A stretch of 44,936 nt of DNA from Actinobacteria bacterium Ga0077541 (GCA_001464995.1 LNEQ01000236.1:1-44936), one strand, 5' to 3'. Positions 1 to 9,887 are shown, counted from the first letter of the stretch. Numbers and translations: made by a program. Notes: generated by a model from the sequence alone, not told the origin.

Positions 1-612
1 CACGCCGTCACGATCGACCGCACGCGGCCGCGGGTCGCCATCCGGTGGTCGCTCTCCGGCACGAAGGCGACGTTCCGCGCGTCGGTGGGCGACGCCCTCA
101 GCGGGCCGCGGAAGGACTCGATCCGCTGGAGCTTCGGGGAGGGCCAGACGGCCCGCGGCGCGCGCGTCGTGCGCCGCTTCGCCGAGTCGCGCCGTCGCTG
201 GGTGGTGCTGAGCGCCCGCGACGCCGCCGGCAACGAGGCCTTCGCGGTCCGCGCACTGCGCCCGCGCGCCGCCAGCGCCGTGCGGGGCCTGAGCGTCCCG
301 GCGGTCGCCTCGCGCGCCGGCGGGCCGCTGCGCATCGCGGGGCGGCTGGTGCGCCCGGCGCGACTGCACGCCACCCTGCGGCCGGTGCGCACGACGGCCC
401 AGACCGCAGGCGCCGGCCTGGCCGCGTCGTTCATCGCCGAGAAGGTCGGCGCCCCCGTGGCGCGCGCGGGCGCCACGACGCGCGGTCCGGCGGCCTTCCG
501 CCTGCGCGTGCGGCTGCGCGGCCTGGCGCCGGGCGTCTACCGCCTCGAGCTCCGCGCCGCCGAGTCGGCGGCCAGCCCCCCGGTCATCACCCGCCGGGTC
601 CGCATCCGGTAG
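1..612 (+). CDS. C-terminal part of an Ig-like/FlgD-like repeat secreted protein (truncated by window edge)
   Basis: Open frame 1 from base 1 to the TAG at 610-612; beta-rich 'LRVRLRGLAPGVYRLELRAAES' ending. Confidence 0.5.
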   Translation, partial: HAVTIDRTRPRVAIRWSLSGTKATFRASVGDALSGPRKDSIRWSFGEGQTARGARVVRRFAESRRRWVVLSARDAAGNEAFAVRALRPRAASAVRGLSVPAVASRAGGPLRIAGRLVRPARLHATLRPVRTTAQTAGAGLAASFIAEKVGAPVARAGATTRGPAAFRLRVRLRGLAPGVYRLELRAAESAASPPVITRRVRIR

Positions 613-677
613 AGGTGACGGGGACCCCCCGACCGGTCAGGTACGACACCCGGTCGGTCCCCTAGTCTTCGCGCTTC

Positions 678-1496
678 GTGTCCTGGTTCGAGGCCATCAT
701 CCTTGGGATCGCCCAGGGGCTCACCGAGTTCCTGCCGGTCTCGAGCACGGGCCACCTGCGGATCGTCCCGGCCTTCCTCGGGTGGGAGGATCCGGGTGCG
801 TACTTCACCGCCGTGATCCAGCTCGGGACGATGCTGGCGGTGGTCATCTACTTCTGGCGCGATCTGGTGCGGATCACCGGAACCTGGCTCGCCAGCCTGC
901 GGCGCCCGGAGCTGCGCGGCGAGCTCGACGCCCGCATGGGCTGGTACGTGATCATCGCGACCATCCCGATCGGCGTCGCCGGGCTCGCGTTCCGCGACCA
1001 GATCGAGACCGGCGCGCGCAACCTCTACCTGATCGGCGCCACGCTGATCGTGCTCGGGCTGATCCTCCTCGCGGCCGAGAAGGTGGGCACGCGCACCCGG
1101 CCGCTCACCGACGTCGGGCGCCGGGACGCGATCTGGGTCGGCATCGCCCAGGCCCTCGCGCTGGTGCCCGGCACATCGCGCTCGGGCGCGACGATCACGG
1201 CCGGCCTCTTCCTCGGCATGGAGCGGGCGGCCGCGGCGCGGTTCTCGTTCCTGCTGTCGATCCCCGCGGTGGTGCTGAGCGGCCTCTTCGGGCTGACCGA
1301 ACTGGTCAACAGCGACGACGACGTGAGCTTCGTCGCGCTGAGCATCTCGACGGCCGCCGCGTTCGTCGTCGGCTACGCCTCGATCGCGTTCCTGCTGCGG
1401 TACCTCGTGTCGCACTCGACCATGATCTTCGTGGTCTACCGGGTCGCGCTCGGCGCCCTGGTGCTCGCCCTGACGGCGAGCGGCACGATCAGCTGA
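678..1496 (+). CDS. uppP: Undecaprenyl-diphosphatase (UppP/BacA family)
   Basis: GTG start; 'AIILGIAQGLTEFLPVSSTGHLRI' and 'PGTSRSGATITAGLFLGMERAAAARFSFLLSIPAV' signatures. Confidence 0.95.
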   Translation: MSWFEAIILGIAQGLTEFLPVSSTGHLRIVPAFLGWEDPGAYFTAVIQLGTMLAVVIYFWRDLVRITGTWLASLRRPELRGELDARMGWYVIIATIPIGVAGLAFRDQIETGARNLYLIGATLIVLGLILLAAEKVGTRTRPLTDVGRRDAIWVGIAQALALVPGTSRSGATITAGLFLGMERAAAARFSFLLSIPAVVLSGLFGLTELVNSDDDVSFVALSISTAAAFVVGYASIAFLLRYLVSHSTMIFVVYRVALGALVLALTASGTIS

Positions 1497-1824
1497 GGGC
1501 CGGCACCTCGACCACCTCGAACTCGCGGGTGAGATCCACGAGCTCGAGGACGCGCTGGACGGCGTCGGAGGGCCGGGCGATCGCGAAGGTGCGCCCGGCG
1601 TCCAGGCAGGCCTGACGGGCCTCGAGCAGCGAGCGTAGGCCCGAGGAGTCCATGAACCCGACGGCGTCGAGGTCGAGGATCACCGGGCTCGTGCCGGCGG
1701 GCGGCAGCGCGTCGATCAGGCGCGGGGCGCCGACCAGGTCGAGCTCGCCCTCGGCGACGATCAGCACGGCGCCCGGGCGGTCCTCGGCGCGCACGCGGAA
1801 GGTGGTGGCGTTCTCGTTGCTCAT
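1489..1824 (-). CDS. STAS-domain anti-sigma factor antagonist (RsbV/SpoIIAA-like)
   Basis: 'VILDLDAVGFMDSSGLRSLLEARQ' STAS signature with the conserved Ser region. Confidence 0.9.
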   Translation of the reverse strand: MSNENATTFRVRAEDRPGAVLIVAEGELDLVGAPRLIDALPPAGTSPVILDLDAVGFMDSSGLRSLLEARQACLDAGRTFAIARPSDAVQRVLELVDLTREFEVVEVPALS

Positions 1825-1931
1825 CTGGGCGAGGGTAGCAGGGCGCGCTCCGGGTCCGGTTTACTCGCTACGGGCATCGGGCAGGATGCTCTGCGGCGCG
1901 GGTGGAGCGCCGCCACAGACAAGGTCCGTCG

Positions 1932-2654
1932 ATGCCCGCTGGCAGAACAATCGACGCCGCCGAGCGCGAGCGTCTCATCATGCAGCACCTGCCGCTGGTC
2001 CGCGGCCTCGCACGGCGCTACGCCGATCGCGGCGAGCCGCTCGACGACCTGGTGCAGGTGGGGACGATCGGGCTGATCAAGGCCATCGACCGCTTCGAGC
2101 CCGAGCGAGGGTTCAAGCTCGCGAGCTTCGCCACGCCGACGATCCTCGGTGAGATCCGCCGTCACTTCCGCGACCGCTCGTGGACGATCCGGGTGCCCCG
2201 GGGCATGCAGGAGGCGCGGGCGCAGATCTCGCACGCGGTGACCGTGCTGTCGGCCGAGAACGGCCGCAGCCCCACGATCCGCGAGATCTCCGAGTCGACC
2301 GGGCTCTCCATGGACGACGTCCTCGACGCCCTCGCCGCGGGAAGCGCCCAGCGCCCGGGGCCGCTGGCCGCCCCCGGATCCGAGGGCGAGGAGGACGCCG
2401 GCGCGGTCGTCGGAGTCGATGAGCGCGGGTACGAGCAGGCCGAGGCGCGCGCGACGCTCGACGCGGGGCTCTCCGCCCTGCCGGCGCGCGAGCGCGTCAT
2501 CCTGCACCTGCGCTTCGAGGAGGGCCTCACGCAATCGCAGATCGCTGAACGCGTCGGCGTCTCGCAGATGCACGTCTCGCGCCTCATCCGGCGCGCCCTG
2601 GACGCCCTGCGCGAGAGCGCGGGCAGTCTCGAACCCGAGGACGGTTCCCTGTGA
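1932..2654 (+). CDS. SigB/SigF/SigG-family RNA polymerase sigma factor
   Basis: Sigma region 2 'DLVQVGTIGLIKAIDRFEPERGFKLASFATPTILGEIRRHFRDRSW' and region 4 'LTQSQIAERVGVSQMHVSRLIRRAL'; the ORF track extends it to 1902. Confidence 0.93.
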   Translation: MPAGRTIDAAERERLIMQHLPLVRGLARRYADRGEPLDDLVQVGTIGLIKAIDRFEPERGFKLASFATPTILGEIRRHFRDRSWTIRVPRGMQEARAQISHAVTVLSAENGRSPTIREISESTGLSMDDVLDALAAGSAQRPGPLAAPGSEGEEDAGAVVGVDERGYEQAEARATLDAGLSALPARERVILHLRFEEGLTQSQIAERVGVSQMHVSRLIRRALDALRESAGSLEPEDGSL

Positions 2655-2697
2655 ACGGAAGGGTTTGCTGCCGCCGGGCCGCGGGAACCGCCGGAAC

Positions 2698-3141
2698 ATG
2701 CCCGGATCCGCCATGCTGCACCCCGTGACCACCGCGCGTCCCGACGTGGAGCTGATCCTCCCGGCCGAGCCGGAGAGCGTCGCCCTCGCGCGTCAGATGG
2801 TGCGCGGCATCGTCGACGCCCTCGGATGGGGCGAGGAGAGCCGCACCGACATCTCGATCGCCGTCACCGAGGCCTGCACCAACGCGGTGCTGCACGCGTA
2901 TCCCGCTGACGCCGACGGTGAGTACGAGGTGTTCGCCTGGGCCGAGCCGGAGACGCTGGTGGTGGCCGTCCGCGACCGCGGCCGGGGGATCGTGCCGACG
3001 GTCACCTCGCCGGCCGCCGGGCTCGGGCTCGGTCTGCCGCTGATGCTGGCCATCGGCGACGAGGTCAACTTCTCCCACGAGCACGGCGTGACGGAGGTCC
3101 GCATGACGTTCTCGCCCGGTTCCCGGCAGGCGGACACGTGA
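2698..3141 (+). CDS. RsbW-like anti-sigma factor (HATPase_c serine kinase)
   Basis: 'DISIAVTEACTNAVLHAYP' N-box and 'VRDRGRGIVP' G-box. Confidence 0.88.
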   Translation: MPGSAMLHPVTTARPDVELILPAEPESVALARQMVRGIVDALGWGEESRTDISIAVTEACTNAVLHAYPADADGEYEVFAWAEPETLVVAVRDRGRGIVPTVTSPAAGLGLGLPLMLAIGDEVNFSHEHGVTEVRMTFSPGSRQADT

Positions 3142-3542
3142 GCGGCCGGCCGGCCGGACGGCTGCGCCTGCGCCGGGACGACCTCGGGGAGCCCGTGCTC
3201 GAGCGGGTCGTCGGTGCGATGGCCGCGCGCGTCGACCTGCCGGTCGACCGGCTCGCCGACGCCCAGATCGTGGGCGCGGCCCTCGTCTCCGCCGCGTTCC
3301 GCCTCAGCCCCGACGGCGTGTTGTGCGTGGAGTTCGGGTCGGGGCCCGAGGGCCTCGGCCTCGGCGTGGGACCGCTCCCCGCCGGCGCGGCCGCGCAGGT
3401 GATCGCCGAGACGACGCTTCCCGGCATCGGCTCGGTGCTGGAGCGGCTGGTCGACGCCTGGAGCATCGACACCCTCGACTCCGGCGAGGAGATGCTGCGG
3501 CTCAGGATCGGAGCGGGTGCGCCGGCTGCGGGCTCAGCCTGA
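3138..3542 (+). CDS. Small protein coupled to RsbW; possible degenerate RsbW-like paralogue
   Basis: GTGA overlap with upstream CDS; 'RLADAQIVGAALVSAAF' aligns loosely to an N-box helix without the catalytic residues. Confidence 0.6.
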   Translation: MSGRPAGRLRLRRDDLGEPVLERVVGAMAARVDLPVDRLADAQIVGAALVSAAFRLSPDGVLCVEFGSGPEGLGLGVGPLPAGAAAQVIAETTLPGIGSVLERLVDAWSIDTLDSGEEMLRLRIGAGAPAAGSA

Positions 3543-3587
3543 ATCGGTCGTAGATCGCGGATGCGGATGACGGATCCAGGCTGAGCC

Positions 3588-4607
3588 GTGCGTCGCCGCA
3601 GCCGCCTCCTGCTCGCCCTCGGGGCGGCCGCACTGCTTCTGCGGGGTGAGCGCCGCTCCGCCCCGCCGCCGCGCCCCGGCGCGGCCGGGCCGCTCCCGCC
3701 CGGTCCGGCCCCGGCCCCTCCGACACCGCCCACAGAGCCCGCGCGGGCCCCGGCCCCGCGCGGATGGCGCGGGGTGGTGGACGTGCTGCGTGCCTCCGTG
3801 CGCGCGGCGCTCGCGGGCAACCTGACCGACGTCGCGGCCTCGCTCGCCTACTACGCCTTCCTGGCGATACCGGCGGCCCTGCTCGTCGCGGTGGGCGTGT
3901 TCGGCGTGGCCGCAGGTCCCGGGACGGTCGAGGACCTCCTCCGGCGCCTCGACGGCGTGGTGCCCGACGACGCCCTCTCGCTGATCGACGACTCGCTGAC
4001 GCGCGTCACCGAGAGCTCGGGCAGCGGCGCCGGGCTGGCGGTGGTCGGCCTGGTGCTGGCGCTGTGGACCGCGAGCGGCGCCATGTCGGCCCTGATGCGC
4101 GGGCTCAACCGCGTGCACGGGTGCGAGGAGACCCGGTCGTTCGCGCGCCAGCGCCTGACCGCGCTCGCCCTCCTCGCCTGGTCGCTGCTGGCGGTCGTGG
4201 TCTCCTTCACGCTCCTCGTGCTCGGGGCGCCGTTGTCGCGGGCGCTCGGCGACGCGCTGGAGGCACCGACGCTCGTCGGTTGGCTCTGGTGGGGGGCCCA
4301 GTGGCCGATCCTGGGCGGCGCCCTCCTGGTGGCGGTGATCGGCATCCTCCGGGCCGGGCCCGCCGGCCCCCGGCGCGATGGGCGCGCCGAGCTGGCCGGC
4401 GCGGCGGTGGCCGTCGTCATCTGGGTCGTGGCCTCGGCGGGGTTCGGCTTCTACGTCTCGCGGCTCGGCGACTACGGGGCGGCGTGGGGCTCTCTGTCGG
4501 CGGTGATCGTGATGCTGACGTGGCTCTGGCTCACCGCCACCGCACTGCTCCTCGGCGCTCAGGTGGCGACCGAGGTGGAGCGGCGGCGGCTAGGGTCCGC
4601 ATCGTGA
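3588..4607 (+). CDS. YihY/BrkB-family inner membrane protein
   Basis: 'AASLAYYAFLAIPAALLVAVGVFG', multiple TM segments, 'YVSRLGDYGAAWGSLSAVIVMLTWLWLTATALLLGAQVATEVERRR' typical C-terminus. Confidence 0.9.
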   Translation: MRRRSRLLLALGAAALLLRGERRSAPPPRPGAAGPLPPGPAPAPPTPPTEPARAPAPRGWRGVVDVLRASVRAALAGNLTDVAASLAYYAFLAIPAALLVAVGVFGVAAGPGTVEDLLRRLDGVVPDDALSLIDDSLTRVTESSGSGAGLAVVGLVLALWTASGAMSALMRGLNRVHGCEETRSFARQRLTALALLAWSLLAVVVSFTLLVLGAPLSRALGDALEAPTLVGWLWWGAQWPILGGALLVAVIGILRAGPAGPRRDGRAELAGAAVAVVIWVVASAGFGFYVSRLGDYGAAWGSLSAVIVMLTWLWLTATALLLGAQVATEVERRRLGSAS

Positions 4608-4614
4608 TCGACCG

Positions 4615-6000
4615 GTGACAACGCCTCCGGGCGACCGTCCGACTCCGCGCCCGCCCTGGTCGCGGACCCAGCGACCCGTGCCCCGGCGCGTGCTGCGCCC
4701 TCTCCAGGAGTTCCTCCACCTCGAGGCGTCCGGCGGCCTGGTACTGCTGCTGGCGACCGCCCTGGCCCTCGTCTGGGCGAACGTCGCGGGCGCGTCGTAT
4801 CTGGACTTCTGGAGCACCGAGCTGACCGTCCAGCTCGGCGACTTCGTCGTGGTCGAGGATCTCCAGCACGTCGTCAACGACGGCCTGATGGCGATCTTCT
4901 TCCTGGTGGTCGGCCTCGAGGTCAAGCGCGAGCTCACCGTGGGCGAGCTGTCGACGCGCCAGGCGGCGCTGCTGCCGTTGTTCGCGGCGGTCGGCGGGAT
5001 GCTGCTGCCGGTGCTGATCTTCCTCCTGGTGATGGGCGGCGGCGACGGATCCCACGGATGGGGCATCCCGATGGCCACCGACGTCGCCTTCGCTCTCGGC
5101 GCGCTGGCCGCGGTCGGGTCGCGCGCGCCCGCCTCGCTGGTCGCGTTCCTCCTGGGCGTCGCCGTGATCGACGACATCGGCGCCATCCTGGTCGTGGCGG
5201 TCTACTACACCGACACGATCGCCCTGGCGTGGCTCGCCACCGCCCTGATCGGGCTGATCGCGATCGTCGCGCTGCAGAAGATCCAGGTGCGCTACATCGG
5301 GGTCTACGTCGTCCTCGGGCTCGTGGTCTGGTTCGCCACCTTCGAGTCGGGGGTCCACGCCACGATCGCGGGGGTGGCCCTGGGCCTCCTCACCCCGGTC
5401 CGGCCCTTCCAGGATCCGGCCACGGTCAGCGCCGAGGCGATCCGGATCGCCGAGGCCACCGACGACGAGCCCGACTCACCCGACGCCGACGCGGGCCACT
5501 GGCGGCGGCTGGCGTGGCTCTCGCGCGAGGCGGTCTCGCCGCTCGAGCGCGTCCAGCACAGCCTGCACCAGTGGTCGAGCTTCGTGGTGCTGCCGATCTT
5601 CGCCCTGGCCAACGCCGGCATCGCCCTCGACCGGGCCTCGTTCGAGGCGGCGGCCGACACCCCGGTCGCCCTGGCCGTCGCGCTCGGCCTGCTGATCGGC
5701 AAGACCGTCGGGCTCACGCTCGGCGCGGCGCTGGCGGTGGGGCTCGGGCTCAGCGTGCTGCCGGCGGGGGTGAGGTGGGCTCACGTGGTGGGCGTCGGCG
5801 CGCTCGCCGGCATCGGGTTCACGGTCTCGCTGTTCATCACCGGGCTCGCCTACGACGACCCCGACGTGGTCGCGGCGTCGAAGATCGGCGTCCTGGGAGG
5901 CTCGACGCTGGCCGCGATCCTCGGCATCGCCCTGCTGGTGATGATCGGCCGCCGCTCCGGACCCGCCGCTACTCCAGACGAGCTCCCTCCTGGTCCCTGA
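4615..6000 (+). CDS. nhaA: Na+/H+ antiporter NhaA
   Basis: 'DGLMAIFFLVVGLEVKREL', 'ATDVAFALGALAAVGSRAPASLVAFLLGVAVIDDIGAI' signatures. Confidence 0.95.
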   Translation: MTTPPGDRPTPRPPWSRTQRPVPRRVLRPLQEFLHLEASGGLVLLLATALALVWANVAGASYLDFWSTELTVQLGDFVVVEDLQHVVNDGLMAIFFLVVGLEVKRELTVGELSTRQAALLPLFAAVGGMLLPVLIFLLVMGGGDGSHGWGIPMATDVAFALGALAAVGSRAPASLVAFLLGVAVIDDIGAILVVAVYYTDTIALAWLATALIGLIAIVALQKIQVRYIGVYVVLGLVVWFATFESGVHATIAGVALGLLTPVRPFQDPATVSAEAIRIAEATDDEPDSPDADAGHWRRLAWLSREAVSPLERVQHSLHQWSSFVVLPIFALANAGIALDRASFEAAADTPVALAVALGLLIGKTVGLTLGAALAVGLGLSVLPAGVRWAHVVGVGALAGIGFTVSLFITGLAYDDPDVVAASKIGVLGGSTLAAILGIALLVMIGRRSGPAATPDELPPGP

Positions 6001-7135
6001 CCACCTGGAGGAAGCGCTCGTAGCTCGGCTTGGGCTCGAGCGTGATGTCGCGCAGCAGGCCGGCGGGCCAGTCGGCGTTGTCCTGGAGGTTGAACCACAC
6101 CACCGTCCGGATGCGGTCGGTGCGCAGCTGGGGCAGTGAGAAGATCTGGGTCAGGTACTCGGCCTGCTGGGCCTCGGTGACCTTCGTGTCGCGGAACCGC
6201 GTCGCCGCGGTCGTGTACCCGGCCTCGGTGATGTAGAGCGGGATCGCCGGCTCGGCGCGCCAGGCATCGAGCTCGTCGAGGACGCGCCCGATGCTGCTCC
6301 ACGACGGGACGACCTCGGTCTGGACGGTCGGGGCCGCGGCCGGGTAGACGTGCTGGGAGTAGGCGTCGAGCGGTATGTCGCGCTCACGCAGGCCCCGCAG
6401 CCACTCGATGGCACCGACGCCGGTCGGCGTGGTGCTGCTGCGCGGACCGCCGACGCCCACGATCACCTGCGCCTGCGCGTTGGCCCCCTTGATGGCCGGG
6501 TGGGCGGCGCGCACCAGGTCGGCGTAGACGTCGAGCCGTGCCTCGGCGCCCTCCTCGGCCGGCTGCAGGAAGCCCGACAGGTTCGGCTCGTTCCAGATCT
6601 CGTAGTGCCGGATCTCCGGCAGGGTGTCCCCTCCGGGGCTCACGAACGACCCGTTGTAGCGGGTGGCGACCGCGGCCATGAAGCGGCCGTAGTCGGCCGG
6701 CTCGGGGGCGAGGCGGTTGATCGGGCCCCCGATCGCGTCGACCGCCCCGCCGGACGACCACGGCGGGGTGCTGTACACGGAGAGGATCGGCGTGATGCCC
6801 CGGTCGGCCAGGCCGCGCATGATGGTGTCGGCGCGCGAGAAGTCGTAGGCCGGGTCGGCGGGGTCCTCCGGCGACTGCGGCGGCACGGGCCCCGGGGCCA
6901 CCGAGTTCCAGAACAGGTCGACGCGCGTGGTGGTGACGCCGGTCGCCTCGATCAGGTCGAGCCGGGCCGGGATCGTCTCGATCGCTTCGGTGGAGAGGTG
7001 GTCGTCCTGCACCGCTGCGACGGCACCGATCGGCGCGGTCGCGTCGCTGCCCGAGAGCATCACCGCGCCGACGACGGCCGCGACCACCGCCGCCACGGCC
7101 ACCAGACCGGCCACCACACGTCCTGTCGACCTCAC
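5969..7135 (-). CDS. Membrane-anchored glycoside-hydrolase-like (TIM-barrel, GH39/GH5-like) protein
   Basis: N-terminal hydrophobic signal/anchor; 'YEIWNEPNLSGFLQP' acid/base-type motif and 'LYITEAGYTT' nucleophile-type motif. Confidence 0.8.
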   Translation of the reverse strand: MRSTGRVVAGLVAVAAVVAAVVGAVMLSGSDATAPIGAVAAVQDDHLSTEAIETIPARLDLIEATGVTTTRVDLFWNSVAPGPVPPQSPEDPADPAYDFSRADTIMRGLADRGITPILSVYSTPPWSSGGAVDAIGGPINRLAPEPADYGRFMAAVATRYNGSFVSPGGDTLPEIRHYEIWNEPNLSGFLQPAEEGAEARLDVYADLVRAAHPAIKGANAQAQVIVGVGGPRSSTTPTGVGAIEWLRGLRERDIPLDAYSQHVYPAAAPTVQTEVVPSWSSIGRVLDELDAWRAEPAIPLYITEAGYTTAATRFRDTKVTEAQQAEYLTQIFSLPQLRTDRIRTVVWFNLQDNADWPAGLLRDITLEPKPSYERFLQVVRDQEGARLE

Positions 7136-7163
7136 CGCTGCTCCACTCCTCGGTTACGTGACA

Positions 7164-9137
7164 TCACTGGCCCGCCCGGGCGGCCGCCGGGGGCACGGAG
7201 CCCTCCCACGGCAGGCGCGCGGGATCGGGGTCGCCCGGCAGGCGGTACTCCCACGCGGGATCGCCCAGGGTGCCACCCGCCCAGCGATGGACGTCGGCGG
7301 TGAACCGCGCCAGATCGAGCGGCTCGTCGAGCACGCTCGGCGCCATCGGGTCGGCCGAGAACGCCAGCACCCGCCCCGCGCCGACCGGGCGCACGAACGC
7401 GGCCGGGGCGCCGTCGAGGAAGCGCGCCACGACGCTCGCGCCGGCCGGCACCCCGGCGAAGGCGCGCGGCCGCGCCGTATCGATCGGCAGGGTGAGGAGA
7501 TCGCCGGGGGCGCCGGCGCCGAGCGCGCCCGGCTGCACCTCGAGGACCGAGCCGCGGCGCGGCGGGCCGAGAGGCGCGCCGATGAGGGCCTCGCGGACCG
7601 TGGCGAGCGATGCACCCGACGGCGCGCGCGTGAAGGCGGCGGGGTCGGTGACGATCAGCGTCCCTCCGGCGCGGACCCAGTCGGCCACCTGCGCGGCGAA
7701 GGCCGCGTCGAGCGTGTCGCCCCGGGGCATCCAGAGGGTGCGGGCGGCGGCCAGGCGGGCGGGGGCGGCGCTGAGGCGAGTGTCTGCGTCGAAGCTGAAC
7801 GACGCACCCCCGAGCTCGCCGAGCAACGAGTAGGTCGTGTAGATCGCGTCGCCGCTCGTGCGGTAGCGCAGTCCCCCGGTGCGGTCCGGCTGGGCCTGGC
7901 CCTCACTCGCCGTGGCGTAGAGCACGAGCTGGGCGGGGTCGACCGGAGCAGCGGGGAGACGGGCCCCCCGCATGGAGGACGCGACGGCGAGCATCGCGTC
8001 GTAGAGGCGCCGGTTCGTGAAGCGGGGGTTGTCGGAGGCGAAGAAGCTGATGTCCGTGGCCCCGGCGCGGAGCGCCTGCGCGGTCCAGGTCCAGATGTCG
8101 CCGGGCACCGGCTGGTAGCGCGAGTAGTCGAACGCCTGCACCACGATCCTGACGCGCTTCCCGGTCAGGTCGGAGAGCAGCTTCGCGCCGAACCCGGGGT
8201 TGTAGCGCCCGCGGCCCGCGCGGGCGCGCTCGGGGTAGCTGACATAGGGATCGGCCTCGACGACGTCGGCGAAGCCCGCCAGGCGGGTGTAGTCCCACGG
8301 GATGAAGCCGTCGATGAAGCCGTAGTCGTTCGGGTTGACCACCGCGGCGGGGTCGAGCTTCCGGATCAGGCGGGCCTGCTCGGCCTTCATCGCGAAGAAG
8401 CGCTGACCCGAGTAGCGGCTCCAGGCGAGCCAGCGCAGGCGCTCGGCGACGCTGCCGGAGGGGCGCGCCGCGGGGTTCGGCAGAGTGCGCCCGGTCGCGC
8501 GGCGGAAGTCGGCGGCCAGGCGCCGCCCGAAGGGGGTCGTGCGCGCCGCGCCGCGCGGCAGGATCGTCACCGGCTCGTCGCTTCCGGTGTACGTGTTCAC
8601 GAAGGCGCGCCCGCGGACGGTCGGCACGATACGGCGGATCTCCCGCAGGGCCTCACGGCGGTAGCCGGGGTCGAGCAGCGAGAGGCGCCGCGTGTAGGCG
8701 CGCGGGTCGACCGTGGGGTCCGCCACCACCGCCGTGCCGCGTTGCAGGGCCCGGCGGGCGGCCCACACCTCGACGGCGACGTCCCAGCGCAGGCCGGTGG
8801 CGTCGAAGGCCGCCTGCAGCCGCTTGGGGGTCCTCCAGCCGACGGGCTCCTTCGGGCTGAGCGGCAGCGGCGGGAAGGGCAGGGCGCTCGGTCCGCTGAA
8901 CCAGAGCCCGTTCTCCCCCGCCTCGCGCAGGATGCCGTCGATCGTGCGGTACCAGCGCGCCGGCGGGATCAGCGGGCGGCGGCTGTCGGGATTCCAGCCG
9001 GGGAGCTCGTTCTGGTTGAGCTCGTGGCCCCAGGTGCTGACCGTCCCCGCCGGGCGGTCGGCGGCGAGGGCCGGCGACGCCGCGGCGGCGGCGGCGAGCG
9101 CGAGCGCCAGGGCGGCGATGGGAGAGCGGTAGGGCAC
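7164..9137 (-). CDS. Secreted beta-galactosidase/GH42-like protein with a C-terminal glutamine-amidotransferase-like domain
   Basis: Signal peptide 'MPYRSPIAALALALAAAAAASPALAA'; TIM-barrel-like 'WNPDSRRPLIPPARWYRTIDGILREAGENGLWFSGP'; 'WVRAGGTLIVTDPAAF' as in the GH42 trimerisation domain. Confidence 0.6.
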   Translation of the reverse strand: MPYRSPIAALALALAAAAAASPALAADRPAGTVSTWGHELNQNELPGWNPDSRRPLIPPARWYRTIDGILREAGENGLWFSGPSALPFPPLPLSPKEPVGWRTPKRLQAAFDATGLRWDVAVEVWAARRALQRGTAVVADPTVDPRAYTRRLSLLDPGYRREALREIRRIVPTVRGRAFVNTYTGSDEPVTILPRGAARTTPFGRRLAADFRRATGRTLPNPAARPSGSVAERLRWLAWSRYSGQRFFAMKAEQARLIRKLDPAAVVNPNDYGFIDGFIPWDYTRLAGFADVVEADPYVSYPERARAGRGRYNPGFGAKLLSDLTGKRVRIVVQAFDYSRYQPVPGDIWTWTAQALRAGATDISFFASDNPRFTNRRLYDAMLAVASSMRGARLPAAPVDPAQLVLYATASEGQAQPDRTGGLRYRTSGDAIYTTYSLLGELGGASFSFDADTRLSAAPARLAAARTLWMPRGDTLDAAFAAQVADWVRAGGTLIVTDPAAFTRAPSGASLATVREALIGAPLGPPRRGSVLEVQPGALGAGAPGDLLTLPIDTARPRAFAGVPAGASVVARFLDGAPAAFVRPVGAGRVLAFSADPMAPSVLDEPLDLARFTADVHRWAGGTLGDPAWEYRLPGDPDPARLPWEGSVPPAAARAGQ

Positions 9138-9290
9138 TTGGCGGGCCCATCATGCCCACCCGTCGCGGGTCGCTCAAACCGCCGGGGTCGGCGACGCCTG
9201 TGCGATGCGGCCCGGAGGGGCCCGGCCGGCGCATGACGGGACGGCGAGGACGGGCTGGACGGCCCCGCCCCGACAGGCGAGTATCCGCCC

Positions 9291-9887
9291 ATGCGCGGCG
9301 CACGTCTCATCGCGGCGGGACTCGTGTCCTGCGCACTCGCCGTCGCCGGCTGCGGCGGCGACGACCCGGTCGCCGGGACCGCCACCTCCGAGGCGCCGGG
9401 CACGATCGCCTCCACGCCCGCCCCTCCGCCCACGGCCGCCGCGCCCGAGCCCGCCCCGCCGCCGCCGCCCGAGCCGCTTGCGGGCCTGCCCGGTGACACC
9501 GCCGGTTACGAGGCGTGGGACCGCATCAACGCCGACCCGATCCCCGACGGCTCGCCCGCGGCGCAGCGTGTCGGCTTCGACGCGCACGGGGGCACGAAGA
9601 ACGTCTACGTGACCCCCGGCGCGGAACGCGGGCCGGACGGCTGGCCGGACGGCACGATCGTGGTGAAGGCGGCGGGCGACGACCCCGGCGCCCCGACGCT
9701 CATCGCGATCATGCGCAAGATCGCGGGCTCCGACGCCGAGCACGGCGACTGGGAGTTCGTGGAGTACAAGCGCGACAGCCCCGGCGAGACCTTCGCCACC
9801 TCAGCGGCGCTGCGCGACGCCACCTGCTGGAGCTGTCACGCGACGGCCCTCGACACCGACTGGGTGTTCACCGCCGACGATCGGTGA
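9291..9887 (+). CDS. Cytochrome P460-like c-type heme lipoprotein
   Basis: Lipobox 'CALAVAGCGGDD'; 'KNVYVTPGAERGPDGWPDGTIVVK'; C-terminal CWSCH heme-binding CXXCH. Confidence 0.8.
   Translation: MRGARLIAAGLVSCALAVAGCGGDDPVAGTATSEAPGTIASTPAPPPTAAAPEPAPPPPPEPLAGLPGDTAGYEAWDRINADPIPDGSPAAQRVGFDAHGGTKNVYVTPGAERGPDGWPDGTIVVKAAGDDPGAPTLIAIMRKIAGSDAEHGDWEFVEYKRDSPGETFATSAALRDATCWSCHATALDTDWVFTADDR

Noticed and set aside
6927-9236. 769-aa plus-strand ORF
   Set aside because: Antisense to the better-supported GH42-like and GH genes; low-complexity R/G/A/E/V composition typical of GC-rich shadow ORFs.
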